Shown one piece after another: positions 44,071 to 53,407 of a DNA stretch of 64,000 bases. The DNA comes from Pseudomonas sp. EpS/L25. Lineage in GTDB: Bacteria; Pseudomonadota; Gammaproteobacteria; Pseudomonadales; Pseudomonadaceae. Both the position numbers and the translations under genes were made by a program. The stretch's first letter is position 1. Every line of letters begins with the position of its first letter. The notes under the pieces were generated by a model. It ran no database searches. It worked only from the letters and a program-made list of their open reading frames with translations, and was not told the origin of the DNA. The stretch is from NCBI RefSeq assembly GCF_001512295.1, contig NZ_LNUP01000016.1, forward strand, positions 124,001 to 188,000, written 5' to 3'.

Positions 44071-45699
44071 GTGTCGTCCATCCCGAGCCCGGCGCGTCTG
44101 CGCCTCGAAAGTCTGGCGCTGTGTCTGCTGGCGGTACCCCTGTTCACCCTGGGCCTCTGGGAGCAACCCTTCATCGGTTTCGACGGCCGCTTCGCGCTGT
44201 TCGCCCAGGAGATGTTCCGCCATGGGGTCAGTGCCTTCCCGACCAGCTACGGGCAGCCCTATCCCGACTATCCCGCCACCTCGACACTGTTCATCAACGT
44301 CATCGCCCACCTCTTCGGCGAGGTCAATCGGCTGGCCACGGTGATCCCCACCGCTCTGGCCTCGGCCGCTATCGTCGGCCTGCTCTATCGGCTGCTGGCC
44401 AGCCATTCGCGGCGGTGGGCGCTGCTGGCGGTGCTGGTGCTGTTGCTCACCAACGGCTTTCTCGCCAAGGCCCGCTCCATCTGTCTCGACCAGTTCGTCA
44501 CCCTGGCGGCATTGGGCTGTTTCTACCTGCTGTGGAGCGCCGACCAGCGCGGCCTGCCCCGGCGGCGGGCGCTGGTCTTCCTGTACCTGGCGGCGGGCTT
44601 CGCCGTGCGCGGGCCACTGGGGCTGATCGAGCCCTGTGGCGTGGTCTGCGTCTACTGGCTGCTGCAGGGCGACTGGCGGCGCAGCTTCGGCTACGGGCTG
44701 ACCGGGGCGCTGTTGCTGGCGCTGTGCTGTGCCGTGCTGTTCGGCCTGGCCTGGCATACCGGGGGGCTGCCCTTCGTCGAGGACGTGATCCGCATGCAGG
44801 TGTCCGGTCGGCTGGACGACACCGACGGCGCGGGCTATCCCTGGTGGTACTTCCTGCAACTGGGCCTCTATCGCTACGCCCCGGCCTTTCCCCTGGCGCT
44901 GCTCGCCTTGCCGACCCTGAGGCGCCATTGGCTCTTGCGCCAGCAGCAGGTGGAGAGTCGCCTGCTGGTGCAACTGGCCGGTTTCGCCGTGCTCATCGTG
45001 GTGGCGTTGTCGATCCCCACGTTCAAGAAACCCTATTACATCCTGCCGGCGATCCCGGCCTGCGCTGCCCTCGGTGCCTGGGTGCTGTTGCAGGGCCAGG
45101 GGGTGCTGGCCTGGGTACGGCGACTGTTCCTGCCCCTGCTGGTGATCTTCCCAGTGGTGCTCGGAGTGCTGGTCAAATTGCAGCAACCGAAGCTCCAGGC
45201 CGCCGGCTGGTGGCCGCCACTGGACCTGCGCCTGTTGCTGGGAGGCTTCGGCATCCTCGCGCTGTTCGCCCTGCTGGCGGCCTGGCGCGAGCGCGGCGCC
45301 TTCCAGCTGGGCATGCCGCTGGCCGCCGCTGCCCTGGCGCAATGGCTGCTGGTGGTGCTGGCGCTGGACCCGATGCAGGCGCTGCGCTACGACACCCGCG
45401 CCTTCGTCACTCGCCTGGAGAGCCTGCGTCAAGGCGAGCCGGGCCAACTGGTGTTCTTCGGCCTGGGCCAGGACACCAAGGCCTTCCGCTACCTGATGAA
45501 TCTCGACTACGACGTGCCCATGCCGGTGTTCGTCGACGTTGGCCAGCCCGGGCAACTGGCGCAGGTCGCCCGGCCCGCCTACGTGTTGCTCGACGCCGAC
45601 AGCCAGGCGGCCTTGGCCGGTACCCCGCTGGGCCGCCGCCAGCCGGTGCTGGATGGCCGCTTCAATGACAATCGCTGGCAGGCCTACTACCTGCCTTGA
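44071..45699 (+). CDS. ArnT-like membrane glycosyltransferase (GT-C fold)
   Basis: 542-residue protein with about eleven transmembrane segments. The first periplasmic loop carries GFDGRFALFAQEM, matching the Asp/Glu catalytic loop of the ArnT/PMT (GT39/83) superfamily, and LAKARSICLDQFVTLAALG follows. It likely moves a sugar from an undecaprenyl carrier to a cell-surface acceptor. Start is GTG 44071 with GGAG upstream. A lipoprotein phosphoesterase gene follows in the same operon. Confidence 0.75.
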   Translation: MSSIPSPARLRLESLALCLLAVPLFTLGLWEQPFIGFDGRFALFAQEMFRHGVSAFPTSYGQPYPDYPATSTLFINVIAHLFGEVNRLATVIPTALASAAIVGLLYRLLASHSRRWALLAVLVLLLTNGFLAKARSICLDQFVTLAALGCFYLLWSADQRGLPRRRALVFLYLAAGFAVRGPLGLIEPCGVVCVYWLLQGDWRRSFGYGLTGALLLALCCAVLFGLAWHTGGLPFVEDVIRMQVSGRLDDTDGAGYPWWYFLQLGLYRYAPAFPLALLALPTLRRHWLLRQQQVESRLLVQLAGFAVLIVVALSIPTFKKPYYILPAIPACAALGAWVLLQGQGVLAWVRRLFLPLLVIFPVVLGVLVKLQQPKLQAAGWWPPLDLRLLLGGFGILALFALLAAWRERGAFQLGMPLAAAALAQWLLVVLALDPMQALRYDTRAFVTRLESLRQGEPGQLVFFGLGQDTKAFRYLMNLDYDVPMPVFVDVGQPGQLAQVARPAYVLLDADSQAALAGTPLGRRQPVLDGRFNDNRWQAYYLP

Positions 45700-45709
45700 G
45701 GCCCGCGCC

Positions 45710-46966
45710 ATGACCGACTCGCCCGATTTTCATCGTCGCCGGCTGTGCCTGGCCCTGGCCGGTCTGCCGCTGCTGGCCGCCTGCAAGCCGACCCAGGGCT
45801 ATGGCCTGGCAGAGCGCCGGTCCCTCTGGTTCGAGGACCATAGGTTCACTCCGGTGAAGCCCATGGCTTCGGCCAGCAGCTTCGTCCTCGGGGTGCTGCC
45901 CGATACCCAGTACTACAGCGAGAACAACTTCGAGATGACGCGCACCGGCAAGCGGGTGGACCGTTATCCAGGACTCGGCTATCCACCCGCGCTGGCCTTT
46001 CACGCCCAGACCCACTGGTTGGCGAAGAACGCCGGGGCGCTGAACATGCCCTTCGTGGTGCACCTGGGTGACCTGGTCGAGGATGCCGAGCAACACGGTG
46101 AATGGCGCCTGGCCAGCCAGGCCATGGCACGTCTGGAGCGAGCCGGTCTGCCCTACAGTGTCATGACCGGCGATCACGATGTCATCGCACTCTACACCGA
46201 GGATCGCCTGCGTGACGGCAGCGAGCTGTTCACCCAATACTTCAGTCCGGAGCGGGCGGCGCGGCAGAGCACCTTCCTCGAACGCGACGCCACCGGTCTC
46301 AACGAAGCCCATCGCTTCGTGGCCCTCGGCCAGGGCTTCCTGCTGCTGACCCTGGACTGGTTCCCGTCGGAGCAGTCACTGGCCTGGGCCCAGTCGGTGC
46401 TGGATCGTTATCCGCACCTGCCCACCATCCTGGCCTCGCACAACATCGTCGACCTGGTGAACGGCCAGGCAGTACTCTCGAACCGGCGCAACGACACGGG
46501 CGTGCGGCTGTGGAATCGCTTGATCCGGCGCAACGACCAGATCTTCCTCACGCTCAATGGACACAACCACGGCAGCGGTCACCTGCGTTTGGCCAACGAC
46601 TTCGGCCATCCGGTGGATCTCCTGCTGATCAACTACCAGACCGAGTACGCCGGCGGTAACGGCCTGCTGCGCCTGCTGGAGCTGGACCTGGCGCGGGGGC
46701 GGCTGGAAGCCTTCACCTATTCGCCGTGGGTCGCCTATCGCCAGCAGAGCGGCGACCTGCCCGTGCGCCTGGGCAGCGACCCGCGCGACACCTATTCCGC
46801 CGAGGTGCTGGCGCCCCTGGCGTCGCCGCAGTTCGATAACCGATTCGTCTTGGAAATGGACTTCGCCACGCGCTTCGCCGGCTTTGGCGGCTATACCGCG
46901 CTGTTGCCGACGGTGGCGGACGAGAGCGTGCTGGCGCGGTTGCGCCAGCAGCTGGGGATCGCCTGA
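45710..46966 (+). CDS. lipoprotein metallophosphoesterase
   Basis: 418-residue calcineurin-like phosphoesterase. The N-terminus has twin arginines (RRRLCLALAG) and a lipobox LAAC with Cys25. Metal-site motifs are GVLPDTQYY, HLGDLVED, GDHDV (Asp in place of the usual Asn of GNHD), ASHN and GHNHG. It lies ten bases after the glycosyltransferase, so the two may act on one surface polymer or lipid-linked intermediate. Substrate unknown. Confidence 0.8.
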   Translation: MTDSPDFHRRRLCLALAGLPLLAACKPTQGYGLAERRSLWFEDHRFTPVKPMASASSFVLGVLPDTQYYSENNFEMTRTGKRVDRYPGLGYPPALAFHAQTHWLAKNAGALNMPFVVHLGDLVEDAEQHGEWRLASQAMARLERAGLPYSVMTGDHDVIALYTEDRLRDGSELFTQYFSPERAARQSTFLERDATGLNEAHRFVALGQGFLLLTLDWFPSEQSLAWAQSVLDRYPHLPTILASHNIVDLVNGQAVLSNRRNDTGVRLWNRLIRRNDQIFLTLNGHNHGSGHLRLANDFGHPVDLLLINYQTEYAGGNGLLRLLELDLARGRLEAFTYSPWVAYRQQSGDLPVRLGSDPRDTYSAEVLAPLASPQFDNRFVLEMDFATRFAGFGGYTALLPTVADESVLARLRQQLGIA

Positions 46967-46983
46967 GAGCCTGTTTAAAAGGC

Positions 46984-47556
46984 TTAGGCGGCTAACAGCC
47001 AGCCCCCGGCCACGGCCGTGGCGACGCCGGCGAGTCGTACCAGCGGCGCTGCCGCCTGGGGCAGGTAGCGCACCATGGCATAGCCCAGGCCATGCAGGGC
47101 GGCGGTGGCGGCGACGAAACCGGCGGCATAGGCCCAGGGATTGCCCATTTCCGGCAGCTCCAGGCCATGGGCCACGCCGTGGAACAGCGCGAAGGCGGCG
47201 GTGAGGCCGGCCGCAGCGGCCACCGGCGGACGGGCAGCCAGGGCTACCAGTAGCCCCAGGGCCAGCACCGAGGCGGCGATGCCGGTCTCCAGGAAGGGCA
47301 TCTCCATGCCGGTGAAGCCCAGCAGGCCACCGATCAGCATGGTGCCGACGAAGGTGCAGGGTAGTGCCAGGCGCGCCTTGCCCTGCTGCTGGGCGGCCCA
47401 GAGGCCCACGGCGAGCATGGCCAGCAGATGGTCGAGACCGGTCAGCGGATGCAGCACCCCGGCGGCCAGGCCGTTCTCGGCATGACCGGGGTGGGCGAAG
47501 GCCAGCGCCGGAGCGAGCAGCAGGGCGGCGGTGGCGAGGATCTTGGCGTGTTTCAT
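46984..47556 (-). CDS. ureJ: HupE/UreJ family nickel or cobalt transporter
   Basis: 190-residue protein with a signal-like first segment and six hydrophobic segments. The HPGHAENG start of the mature part and the HPLTGLDHLLAM motif are typical of HupE/UreJ permeases, which import Ni for urease. It lies 29 bases downstream of ureG in the same direction, which supports the urease role. Confidence 0.88.
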   Translation of the reverse strand: MKHAKILATAALLLAPALAFAHPGHAENGLAAGVLHPLTGLDHLLAMLAVGLWAAQQQGKARLALPCTFVGTMLIGGLLGFTGMEMPFLETGIAASVLALGLLVALAARPPVAAAAGLTAAFALFHGVAHGLELPEMGNPWAYAAGFVAATAALHGLGYAMVRYLPQAAAPLVRLAGVATAVAGGWLLAA

Positions 47557-47585
47557 GGTGGCTCCTTGAGAGTGAAATCCCGGAC

Positions 47586-48200
47586 TCAGGCGGCGGTCAG
47601 CAGACCCTGCTTTTCGATGAAGGCGATGATCTCCTCCAGGCCCATGCCGGTCTTCTGGTTACTGAAGACGAAGGGCTTGTCGCCGCGCATCTTGCGGGTG
47701 TCGCGATCCATGACGTCCAGGGAGGCGCCGACCATCTCGGCCAGGTCGACCTTGTTGATCACCAGCAGATCCGACTTGCAGATGCCGGGGCCACCCTTGC
47801 GCGGCAGCTTGTCGCCGGCCGAAACGTCGATGACATAGAGGGTCAGGTCGGACAGCTCCGGGCTGAAGGTGGCGGAGAGGTTGTCGCCACCGGATTCCAC
47901 CAGGATCAGGTCCAGGCCGGGAAAGCGCCGGTTGAGCTGGTCCACGGCCTCCAGGTTGATGGAGGCGTCTTCGCGGATGGCGGTATGCGGGCAGCCACCG
48001 GTCTCCACGCCGAGGATGCGCTCGGGCGCCAGGGCCTCATTGCGCACCAGGAAGTCGGCATCTTCGCGGGTGTAGATGTCGTTGGTCACCACCGCCAGGT
48101 TGTAGCGTTCGCGCAGGGCGCGGCAGAGGGCCAGGGTGAGGGCGGTCTTGCCGGAGCCGACCGGACCGCCGATACCGACGCGCAGGGGTTGGGTAGTCAT
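47586..48200 (-). CDS. ureG: urease accessory GTPase UreG
   Basis: 204-residue SIMIBI GTPase that powers nickel delivery to urease. The P-loop is [11 protein letters not shown] near residue 10, the metal motif [17 protein letters not shown] (Cys-Pro-His) follows, and NKVDLA is the G4 motif. It sits between ureF and ureJ. Confidence 0.97.
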   Translation of the reverse strand: MTTQPLRVGIGGPVGSGKTALTLALCRALRERYNLAVVTNDIYTREDADFLVRNEALAPERILGVETGGCPHTAIREDASINLEAVDQLNRRFPGLDLILVESGGDNLSATFSPELSDLTLYVIDVSAGDKLPRKGGPGICKSDLLVINKVDLAEMVGASLDVMDRDTRKMRGDKPFVFSNQKTGMGLEEIIAFIEKQGLLTAA

Positions 48201-48211
48201 CTGCAGATCTC

Positions 48212-48883
48212 CTAGGAACGGAACAGGCGGCTGTACTGCCGCTCGTGGGCCATGCTGGTGAGCGCGAGGCCGAAGGGGGCACCGCCCCAGGCCGCTTCGG
48301 GCAGATCAGCGGCCTGCTCGGCGGCGGCGGCCAGGGTCGGCAACAGGATGGAGGTGAGCCGCTGGGCCGCTTGCTGGCCCAGCGGCAGGGTTTTCATCAG
48401 CACCGCCAACTGGTTTTCCAGCCAGGTCCACAGCCAGGCATCCAGCGCGGCGCGCGGTGCGATCGCCCAGCTACGGGCCGCCAGGGCCCAGCCCAGGGCG
48501 AAGGTTGGCGCCAGCTCGGCCAGCAGCCGGCGACTGTCTTCATCCAGCTCCGGCAGGCCGAGCAACAGCTGCGCCAGTGAATAGCCGGTCTGGCGACTTT
48601 CCAGCTGGAATTCGGCGGTCTCTCGACTGGCGCGGTGGCGGTCGGCGAGCTCGCTCAGCCGCAGCCAGTCGCCCGCCGCCGCCGCCTCGCAATGGGCCAG
48701 CAGCAGCGGCGCCTCGAAGCGCGCCAGGTTGAGCTCGAGACTGTCGCGCAGCCAGGCCTCGGCGTCCGCCGCGGTGCGGATCAGGCCGCTGTCGATGGCC
48801 AGTTCCAGGCCCTGGGAGTAGCTGTAGCCGCCGATGGGCAGCTGGGGGCTGGCCAGGCGCAGCAGGGCAAAGGGCACCTTCAC
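48212..48883 (-). CDS. ureF: urease accessory protein UreF
   Basis: 223-residue all-helical protein that couples UreG to apo-urease. It has the family N-terminal segment [20 protein letters not shown]. The start is GTG 48883 and overlaps the ureE stop by four bases. Lies 11 bases upstream of ureG. Confidence 0.95.
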   Translation of the reverse strand: MKVPFALLRLASPQLPIGGYSYSQGLELAIDSGLIRTAADAEAWLRDSLELNLARFEAPLLLAHCEAAAAGDWLRLSELADRHRASRETAEFQLESRQTGYSLAQLLLGLPELDEDSRRLLAELAPTFALGWALAARSWAIAPRAALDAWLWTWLENQLAVLMKTLPLGQQAAQRLTSILLPTLAAAAEQAADLPEAAWGGAPFGLALTSMAHERQYSRLFRS

Positions 48884-49380
48884 GTCCGGACGCCGAACTG
48901 GTGCAGCTTGGGTGCGTAGTTGAAGCCTTCCTCGCCGTGATGCGAGTGGTGGTGGCCGCCACCGTAGGCGCCATGCTCGGGCTGGAAGCCCGCCTCGATC
49001 TCGCTGACCTGGGCGCCGAGCTGCTCCAGCATGGCCTTGAGCACATAGTCGTCCAGCAGCCGCAGCCAGCCATCGCCGATCTGCAGGGCCACGTGGCGAT
49101 TGCCGAGGTGGTAGGCGGCGCGGGTCAGCTCGAAGGCGCTGGCGCAGGTCACGTGCAGCAGCTTTTCCGGCCGGGCGACGACGCGCACGATGCGGCCATC
49201 GCGGGCTTCGAGAAAGTCGCCATCGGCCAGCGGAGGCTGACCGCGTTCGAGGAACAGGCCGACATCTTCACCCGCACTGCTCGTCGCTCTGAGGCGACTC
49301 TTGCTGCGGGCATCGAAGGTGAGATGGAGTTCGGCGTCCCAGGTATCCCGGGTCGCGCAACGGTTATGGATGACCAGCAT
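48880..49380 (-). CDS. ureE: urease accessory metallochaperone UreE
   Basis: 166-residue nickel carrier. The peptide-binding domain has the sequence RGQPPLADGDFLEARDGRIV; the C-terminal domain contains YHLGNRHVALQI and a His-rich tail GGGHHHSHHGEE near residue 145. First gene of the ureEFG-ureJ operon. No urease structural gene lies nearby; I recall them as separate in P. aeruginosa too. Confidence 0.95.
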   Translation of the reverse strand: MLVIHNRCATRDTWDAELHLTFDARSKSRLRATSSAGEDVGLFLERGQPPLADGDFLEARDGRIVRVVARPEKLLHVTCASAFELTRAAYHLGNRHVALQIGDGWLRLLDDYVLKAMLEQLGAQVSEIEAGFQPEHGAYGGGHHHSHHGEEGFNYAPKLHQFGVRT

Positions 49381-49478
49381 GGCAAAACTCTTGGCAGTTA
49401 TAGTCGTGCACTACAGCAAGGGGCCTGCCAAAGGCCGGATTCGGCTGCTGCAAGGGGCGAGGAAAGCTGACCGGACGA

Positions 49479-50171
49479 TCAGTTTGCCTTTATTTGGTGC
49501 ATCATCGCATTCGCCAGGCGGTCAATGCTTTCTTTTGGTGCGTCCTTGTTCTCCGCGCGCCGCCAGTGCTTGCTGCCGATCAGGATGAGCTTGAGCTGCT
49601 GCACCATCTTTGCCGCGGGCCACAGGTGTGGTGGCGTCAACTCCGGTGGCGAATCGATCAGTTCGGGCAGGGTGGCGAACACCGTCTTCACCACCAGGTC
49701 GGCCAGCACATCGATCTGCGCGGGTACCAGGTGCGGAAGCCGGCCCAGGGCGAGCAGGTCCCGCGCCAGATCCTGGGTGATGCGCTGGCGCAGCTCGGCG
49801 ATGGCCTGGCGCACGGCCAGGGAACCGCCGTATTGCTCGCGGGCGAGGAAGAGGAACTGGTCGCGGTTGTCGTGCACGGCGCGGAGGAATATCTCCACCG
49901 AGGCCTCGATCATGCCGCGCTGCTGCAACTCGTGGTGTCTTACCTGGCGCAGGGCGTCGCGGAAGGTGTCGCCTACCTCCGCCACCAGCGCCAGACCGAA
50001 GGTTTCCATGTCGGCGAAATGGCGATAGAAACCCGCCGGGACGATCCCGGCCTGGCGGCTCACCTCGCGCAGACTGAGACTGCCGAAGCCACGACCGCTG
50101 TTCATCAGTAGACGCGCCGATTCCAGCAGCGCCTGGCGGGTTTGCAGCTTCTGCTGGGCACGAATCGACAT
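49479..50171 (-). CDS. desT: TetR-family repressor, DesT-like
   Basis: 230-residue regulator with a TetR helix-turn-helix (SLREVSRQAGIVPAGFYRHFADMETFG). The overall sequence resembles my memory of P. aeruginosa DesT, which senses acyl-CoA and represses the desCB desaturase genes and is adjacent to ureE there. The desaturase genes are not next to it here; it is divergent from pcaQ instead. Confidence 0.75.
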   Translation of the reverse strand: MSIRAQQKLQTRQALLESARLLMNSGRGFGSLSLREVSRQAGIVPAGFYRHFADMETFGLALVAEVGDTFRDALRQVRHHELQQRGMIEASVEIFLRAVHDNRDQFLFLAREQYGGSLAVRQAIAELRQRITQDLARDLLALGRLPHLVPAQIDVLADLVVKTVFATLPELIDSPPELTPPHLWPAAKMVQQLKLILIGSKHWRRAENKDAPKESIDRLANAMMHQIKAN

Positions 50172-50288
50172 GGGGAGATTCCAGGAGGCAAGGCGGCACT
50201 GTAACAAAGGAAGCCCCGACTGACTGCAAGGGTTTACCGCGACCGCTGGGTGGTAGTCTCTGCTTCCAGGCCCACCCTGCAGAGCGCC

Positions 50289-51212
50289 ATGAATCTCGAC
50301 AACCGCATCAAGTTTCGCCACCTGCTGTGTTTCCTGGAGATCGCCCAGCAGCGCAGTTTCGCCAAGGCGGCCGATGCCATCGCCGTATCCCAGCCGGCCA
50401 TCTCCAAGACCATCCGCGAACTCGAGGACATCCTCGAGGTGCGGCTGTTCGAGCGCGGCAAGGGCGAGGTGACGCTCACCGAGGCGGGCCTGTTGTTCCT
50501 GCGCCACGCCGGCCCCTGCGTCCAGGCCCTGCGCGAGGGCATGCAACTGGTGCGTGGCGGCGAGGCGGGTGGCCTGGTACGGGTCGGTGTCCTGTCGACG
50601 GTGGAAAGCCAGGTACTGCCCGAGGTCCTGGCGCGGCTGCATGAGAGGTACCGGCAATTGATCGTCAACGTCGCCACCGGCCCCAGCGCCTACCTGCTCG
50701 GGCAATTGCGCGTCGGCGACCTGGATCTGGTGGTCGGCCGCATGACCGACAGCCCCGACATCCATGGCCTGAATTTCGAGCACCTCTATACCGAGGCCCT
50801 GACCCTGGTGGTCCGCCCGCAGCACCCGCTCAGCCAGGCCCTGCCGGCCGACCTGGCGACCCTGGCGCGCTATCCGCTGGTGCTGCCGTTGCCCGGCACC
50901 ACCATCCGCCGCCATGCCGAAAGCCTGTTCGTGCAGTGCGGCATTCCGCTCAGTCCCCAGCGACTGGAGACCCTGTCACCGACCCTGAGTCGCCAGTACG
51001 TGCGCCAGAGCGATGCCTTGTGGATCGCGCCGCTGGATGCGGTACGCCGCGACCTGGCGACCGGCGAGCTGGTCGAGGTGCAGCTGGGCGTATGTGAAGC
51101 GGGTGGCTCGGTCGGCATCTGCCGCAACGGCAGCGTGCCCCTGTCCCTGGCTACCCAGAGATTCTGCGACGTGCTGCGCGAGGTGGCTGGGGAATTGACA
51201 CTTAACCATTAG
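50289..51212 (+). CDS. pcaQ: LysR-family activator PcaQ
   Basis: 307-residue regulator, N-terminal HTH FRHLLCFLEIAQQRSFAKAADAIAVSQPAISKTIRELEDIL, followed by the effector domain (RVGVLSTVESQVLPEVL). Context upstream of pcaHG and a PcaQ-type box at its 3' end support the identity. The start at 50289 follows the domain boundary. Confidence 0.88.
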   Translation: MNLDNRIKFRHLLCFLEIAQQRSFAKAADAIAVSQPAISKTIRELEDILEVRLFERGKGEVTLTEAGLLFLRHAGPCVQALREGMQLVRGGEAGGLVRVGVLSTVESQVLPEVLARLHERYRQLIVNVATGPSAYLLGQLRVGDLDLVVGRMTDSPDIHGLNFEHLYTEALTLVVRPQHPLSQALPADLATLARYPLVLPLPGTTIRRHAESLFVQCGIPLSPQRLETLSPTLSRQYVRQSDALWIAPLDAVRRDLATGELVEVQLGVCEAGGSVGICRNGSVPLSLATQRFCDVLREVAGELTLNH

Positions 51213-51217
51213 GTTAT
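51202..51217. promoter_or_regulatory. PcaQ-binding box
   Basis: TTAACC-ATTA-GGTTAT is the exact reverse complement form of the ATAACC-N4-GGTTAA motif described for PcaQ in rhizobia. It overlaps the pcaQ stop codon and lies 94 bases before pcaH. Confidence 0.78.
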
Positions 51218-51221
51218 GGGC

Positions 51222-51265
51222 TGTGGCGCAGCTTTCAATTCAATCCGCGGCCGCGCTGCGCCACA
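51222..51265. repeat. inverted repeat in the pcaH leader
   Basis: TGTGGCGCAGC (51222-51232) and GCTGCGCCACA (51255-51265) are perfect 11-base inverse arms 22 bases apart. No T-tract follows. It could be an operator or the end signal of pcaQ. Confidence 0.5.
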
Positions 51266-51311
51266 CTGGGATCAGCCACCCCTTGGCCCGATCCTTCCGT
51301 GGAGCATTCCA

Positions 51312-52037
51312 ATGCATAACAAGCCCCACGACGTTCGCTACGTCGCCCGTGATCGCACCTGGCATCCCCAGGCTTATACCCCTGCCTACAAGTCCTCCAT
51401 TCCACGCTCGCCACGTCAGGCGTTGGTGAGCCTGCAGCACCAGACCGCCTCCGAGCGCACCGGTCCGGATTTCTCGCGCCTGCCCATGGGGCCGCACGAC
51501 AACGACCTGCTGCTCAACTTCGGTACCGGTCAACTGCCCCAGGGCGAGCGCATCATCCTGTTCGGCACCCTGCGCGACCAGTTCGGCAAGCCGGTACCCA
51601 ATTCGCTGGTGGAGATCTGGCAAGCCAACGCTGGCGGTCGCTACCGGCACAAGAACGACGTCTACCTGGCGCCGCTCGATCCCAACTTCGGCGGCGTGGG
51701 CCGGACCCGCACCGACAGCCAGGGCAACTACGTCTTCCGCACCATTCGCCCAGGTCCCTATCCCTGGCGCAACGGCAGCAACGACTGGCGTCCGGCGCAC
51801 ATCCACGTCTCGGTCATGGGCCCGGCCATCGCCACCCGGCTGATCACCCAGCTGTACTTCGAAGGCGATCCGCTGATCCCGCTGTGCCCCATCGTCAAGG
51901 CCATCGCCAATCCGGATGCCGTCCAGACCCTCATCGCCCGCCTGGACATGAGCATGGCCAACCCCATGGACTGCCTGGCCTATCGTTTCGACATCGTCAC
52001 CCGCGGTGCGCGGCAGACGTTCTTCGAACACCACTGA
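51312..52037 (+). CDS. pcaH: protocatechuate 3,4-dioxygenase beta subunit
   Basis: 241-residue subunit that holds the catalytic Fe(III). It opens protocatechuate by ortho cleavage to 3-carboxy-cis,cis-muconate. Family motifs include [17 protein letters not shown], and [14 protein letters not shown] carries iron-binding histidines. Start is ATG 51312, seven bases after GGAG. It pairs with PcaG, 11 bases downstream. Confidence 0.97.
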   Translation: MHNKPHDVRYVARDRTWHPQAYTPAYKSSIPRSPRQALVSLQHQTASERTGPDFSRLPMGPHDNDLLLNFGTGQLPQGERIILFGTLRDQFGKPVPNSLVEIWQANAGGRYRHKNDVYLAPLDPNFGGVGRTRTDSQGNYVFRTIRPGPYPWRNGSNDWRPAHIHVSVMGPAIATRLITQLYFEGDPLIPLCPIVKAIANPDAVQTLIARLDMSMANPMDCLAYRFDIVTRGARQTFFEHH

Positions 52038-52048
52038 GGACGCCCGAG

Positions 52049-52660
52049 ATGACGCCCAATCACCAAGCCTTGCTGCCGGAAACCCCCTCCCAGACCGCCG
52101 GGCCCTACGTCCACATCGGCCTGGCCCTGGCTGCCGCCGGCAACCCCACCCGCGAGGTCGAGATCTGGAACCAGCTGGCCAAGCCCGGCGCTCCCGGCGA
52201 GCACATCCTGCTCACCGGCCAGGTGTTCGATGGCAACGGCAACCTGGTGCGCGACTCCTTCCTGGAGTTCTGGCAGGCCGACCACGAAGGGAAATACGAT
52301 CCGGTCTATGACGTGGAGAAGGCCTTCAACGGCTTCGGCCGCACCGCCACCACCTTCGACGCCGGCGACTGGACCCTGCATACCGTCAAGCCCGGCCAGG
52401 TCGTCGACCAGCGCGGCCAGCCCATGGCGCCGCACATCAACGTCACCCTGTTCGCTCGCGGCATCAACATCCACCTGCAGACACGTCTCTACTTCGACGA
52501 CGAAGCCGAGGCGAACGCCCGCTGCCCGGTCTACAACCTGCCGGAGCCTGAGCGTCGGTCAACCCTGCTGGCCCGTCGCTGCAAGATCGATGGCCGCCTG
52601 GCCTATCGCTTCGACATCTACCTACAGGGCTCGCAGGAAACCGTCTTCTTCGATATCTGA
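52049..52660 (+). CDS. pcaG: protocatechuate 3,4-dioxygenase alpha subunit
   Basis: 203-residue partner of PcaH with the family start PETPSQTAGPYVHIGL and the segment EFWQADHEGKYD. It lacks iron ligands and shapes the active site. It is the last gene of the operon, ended by a strong palindrome. Confidence 0.96.
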   Translation: MTPNHQALLPETPSQTAGPYVHIGLALAAAGNPTREVEIWNQLAKPGAPGEHILLTGQVFDGNGNLVRDSFLEFWQADHEGKYDPVYDVEKAFNGFGRTATTFDAGDWTLHTVKPGQVVDQRGQPMAPHINVTLFARGINIHLQTRLYFDDEAEANARCPVYNLPEPERRSTLLARRCKIDGRLAYRFDIYLQGSQETVFFDI

Positions 52661-52674
52661 ACGAGGCAGACAGC

Positions 52675-52702
52675 AAAAAGCCCTGCCTAGGCAGGGCTTT
52701 TT
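52675..52702. terminator. bidirectional terminator between pcaG and coq7
   Basis: AAAAAGCCCTGCC and its inverse are a perfect 28-base palindrome with A- and T-runs at the ends, serving both converging genes. Confidence 0.93.
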
Positions 52703-52720
52703 CATGGCCGCAATCTGGGG

Positions 52721-53368
52721 TCAGATGCGATAGGTGGTCTTGGTCATCACCTTGGCCACCAGGCTCATGCCGTACTTCACCGGCGTGGGAAAGCGCCAGC
52801 CGCCGGCCGCCAGGGCGTGCTCGGCGTGCTGTTCCTCGTCGATGCGCATCTGCTCCAGCACCGCCCGCGACTTGGCATCGGCCGCCGGCAGCTTTTCCAG
52901 GTGCTCGTCCAGGTGACGGCAGACCTGATCTTCGGTCGCCGCGACGAAGCCCAGGCTCAGGCGGTCGCTGATCAGGCCGGCCCCGGCGCCGATGCCGAAC
53001 GACAGCCCATAGAACAGCGGGTTGAGCAGGCTGGGTCGTTCACCCAGGGCGCGGATGCGTTGTTCGCACCAGGCCAGGTGGTCGATCTCCTCGTCCGCCG
53101 CGCGCTCCATCTCTTCGCGGACTTCCGGCAGCTTGGCGGTCAACGCCTGGCCCTGGTACAGCGCCTGGGCGCAGACCTCGCCCGTGTGGTTGATCCGCAT
53201 GAGGCCGGCCGCGTGGCGACGCTCCTCGTCGCTCAGCTCGGCATCCTTCAGCGGAATCGCCGGCGAGCTGCGGGTCGGCGCGCCGCTGAAGGGCGTCAGG
53301 GTGCGCAGCGCGGTATCGGCCTGGATCAGCAGCCGATCGAACGGGGAATACTGGCGGGTGGAGCCCAT
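52721..53368 (-). CDS. coq7: 2-polyprenyl-3-methyl-6-methoxy-1,4-benzoquinone monooxygenase Coq7
   Basis: 215-residue di-iron hydroxylase of ubiquinone synthesis. The iron ligands lie in two repeats, [12 protein letters not shown] and [12 protein letters not shown] in the first half and [12 protein letters not shown] and [10 protein letters not shown] in the second. Family length is normal. The ATG has AAGGAG upstream. Confidence 0.96.
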   Translation of the reverse strand: MGSTRQYSPFDRLLIQADTALRTLTPFSGAPTRSSPAIPLKDAELSDEERRHAAGLMRINHTGEVCAQALYQGQALTAKLPEVREEMERAADEEIDHLAWCEQRIRALGERPSLLNPLFYGLSFGIGAGAGLISDRLSLGFVAATEDQVCRHLDEHLEKLPAADAKSRAVLEQMRIDEEQHAEHALAAGGWRFPTPVKYGMSLVAKVMTKTTYRI

Positions 53369-53407
53369 GGTGATCTCCTTGGTGGATGGGGAAAGGCGAA
53401 ACGACCC

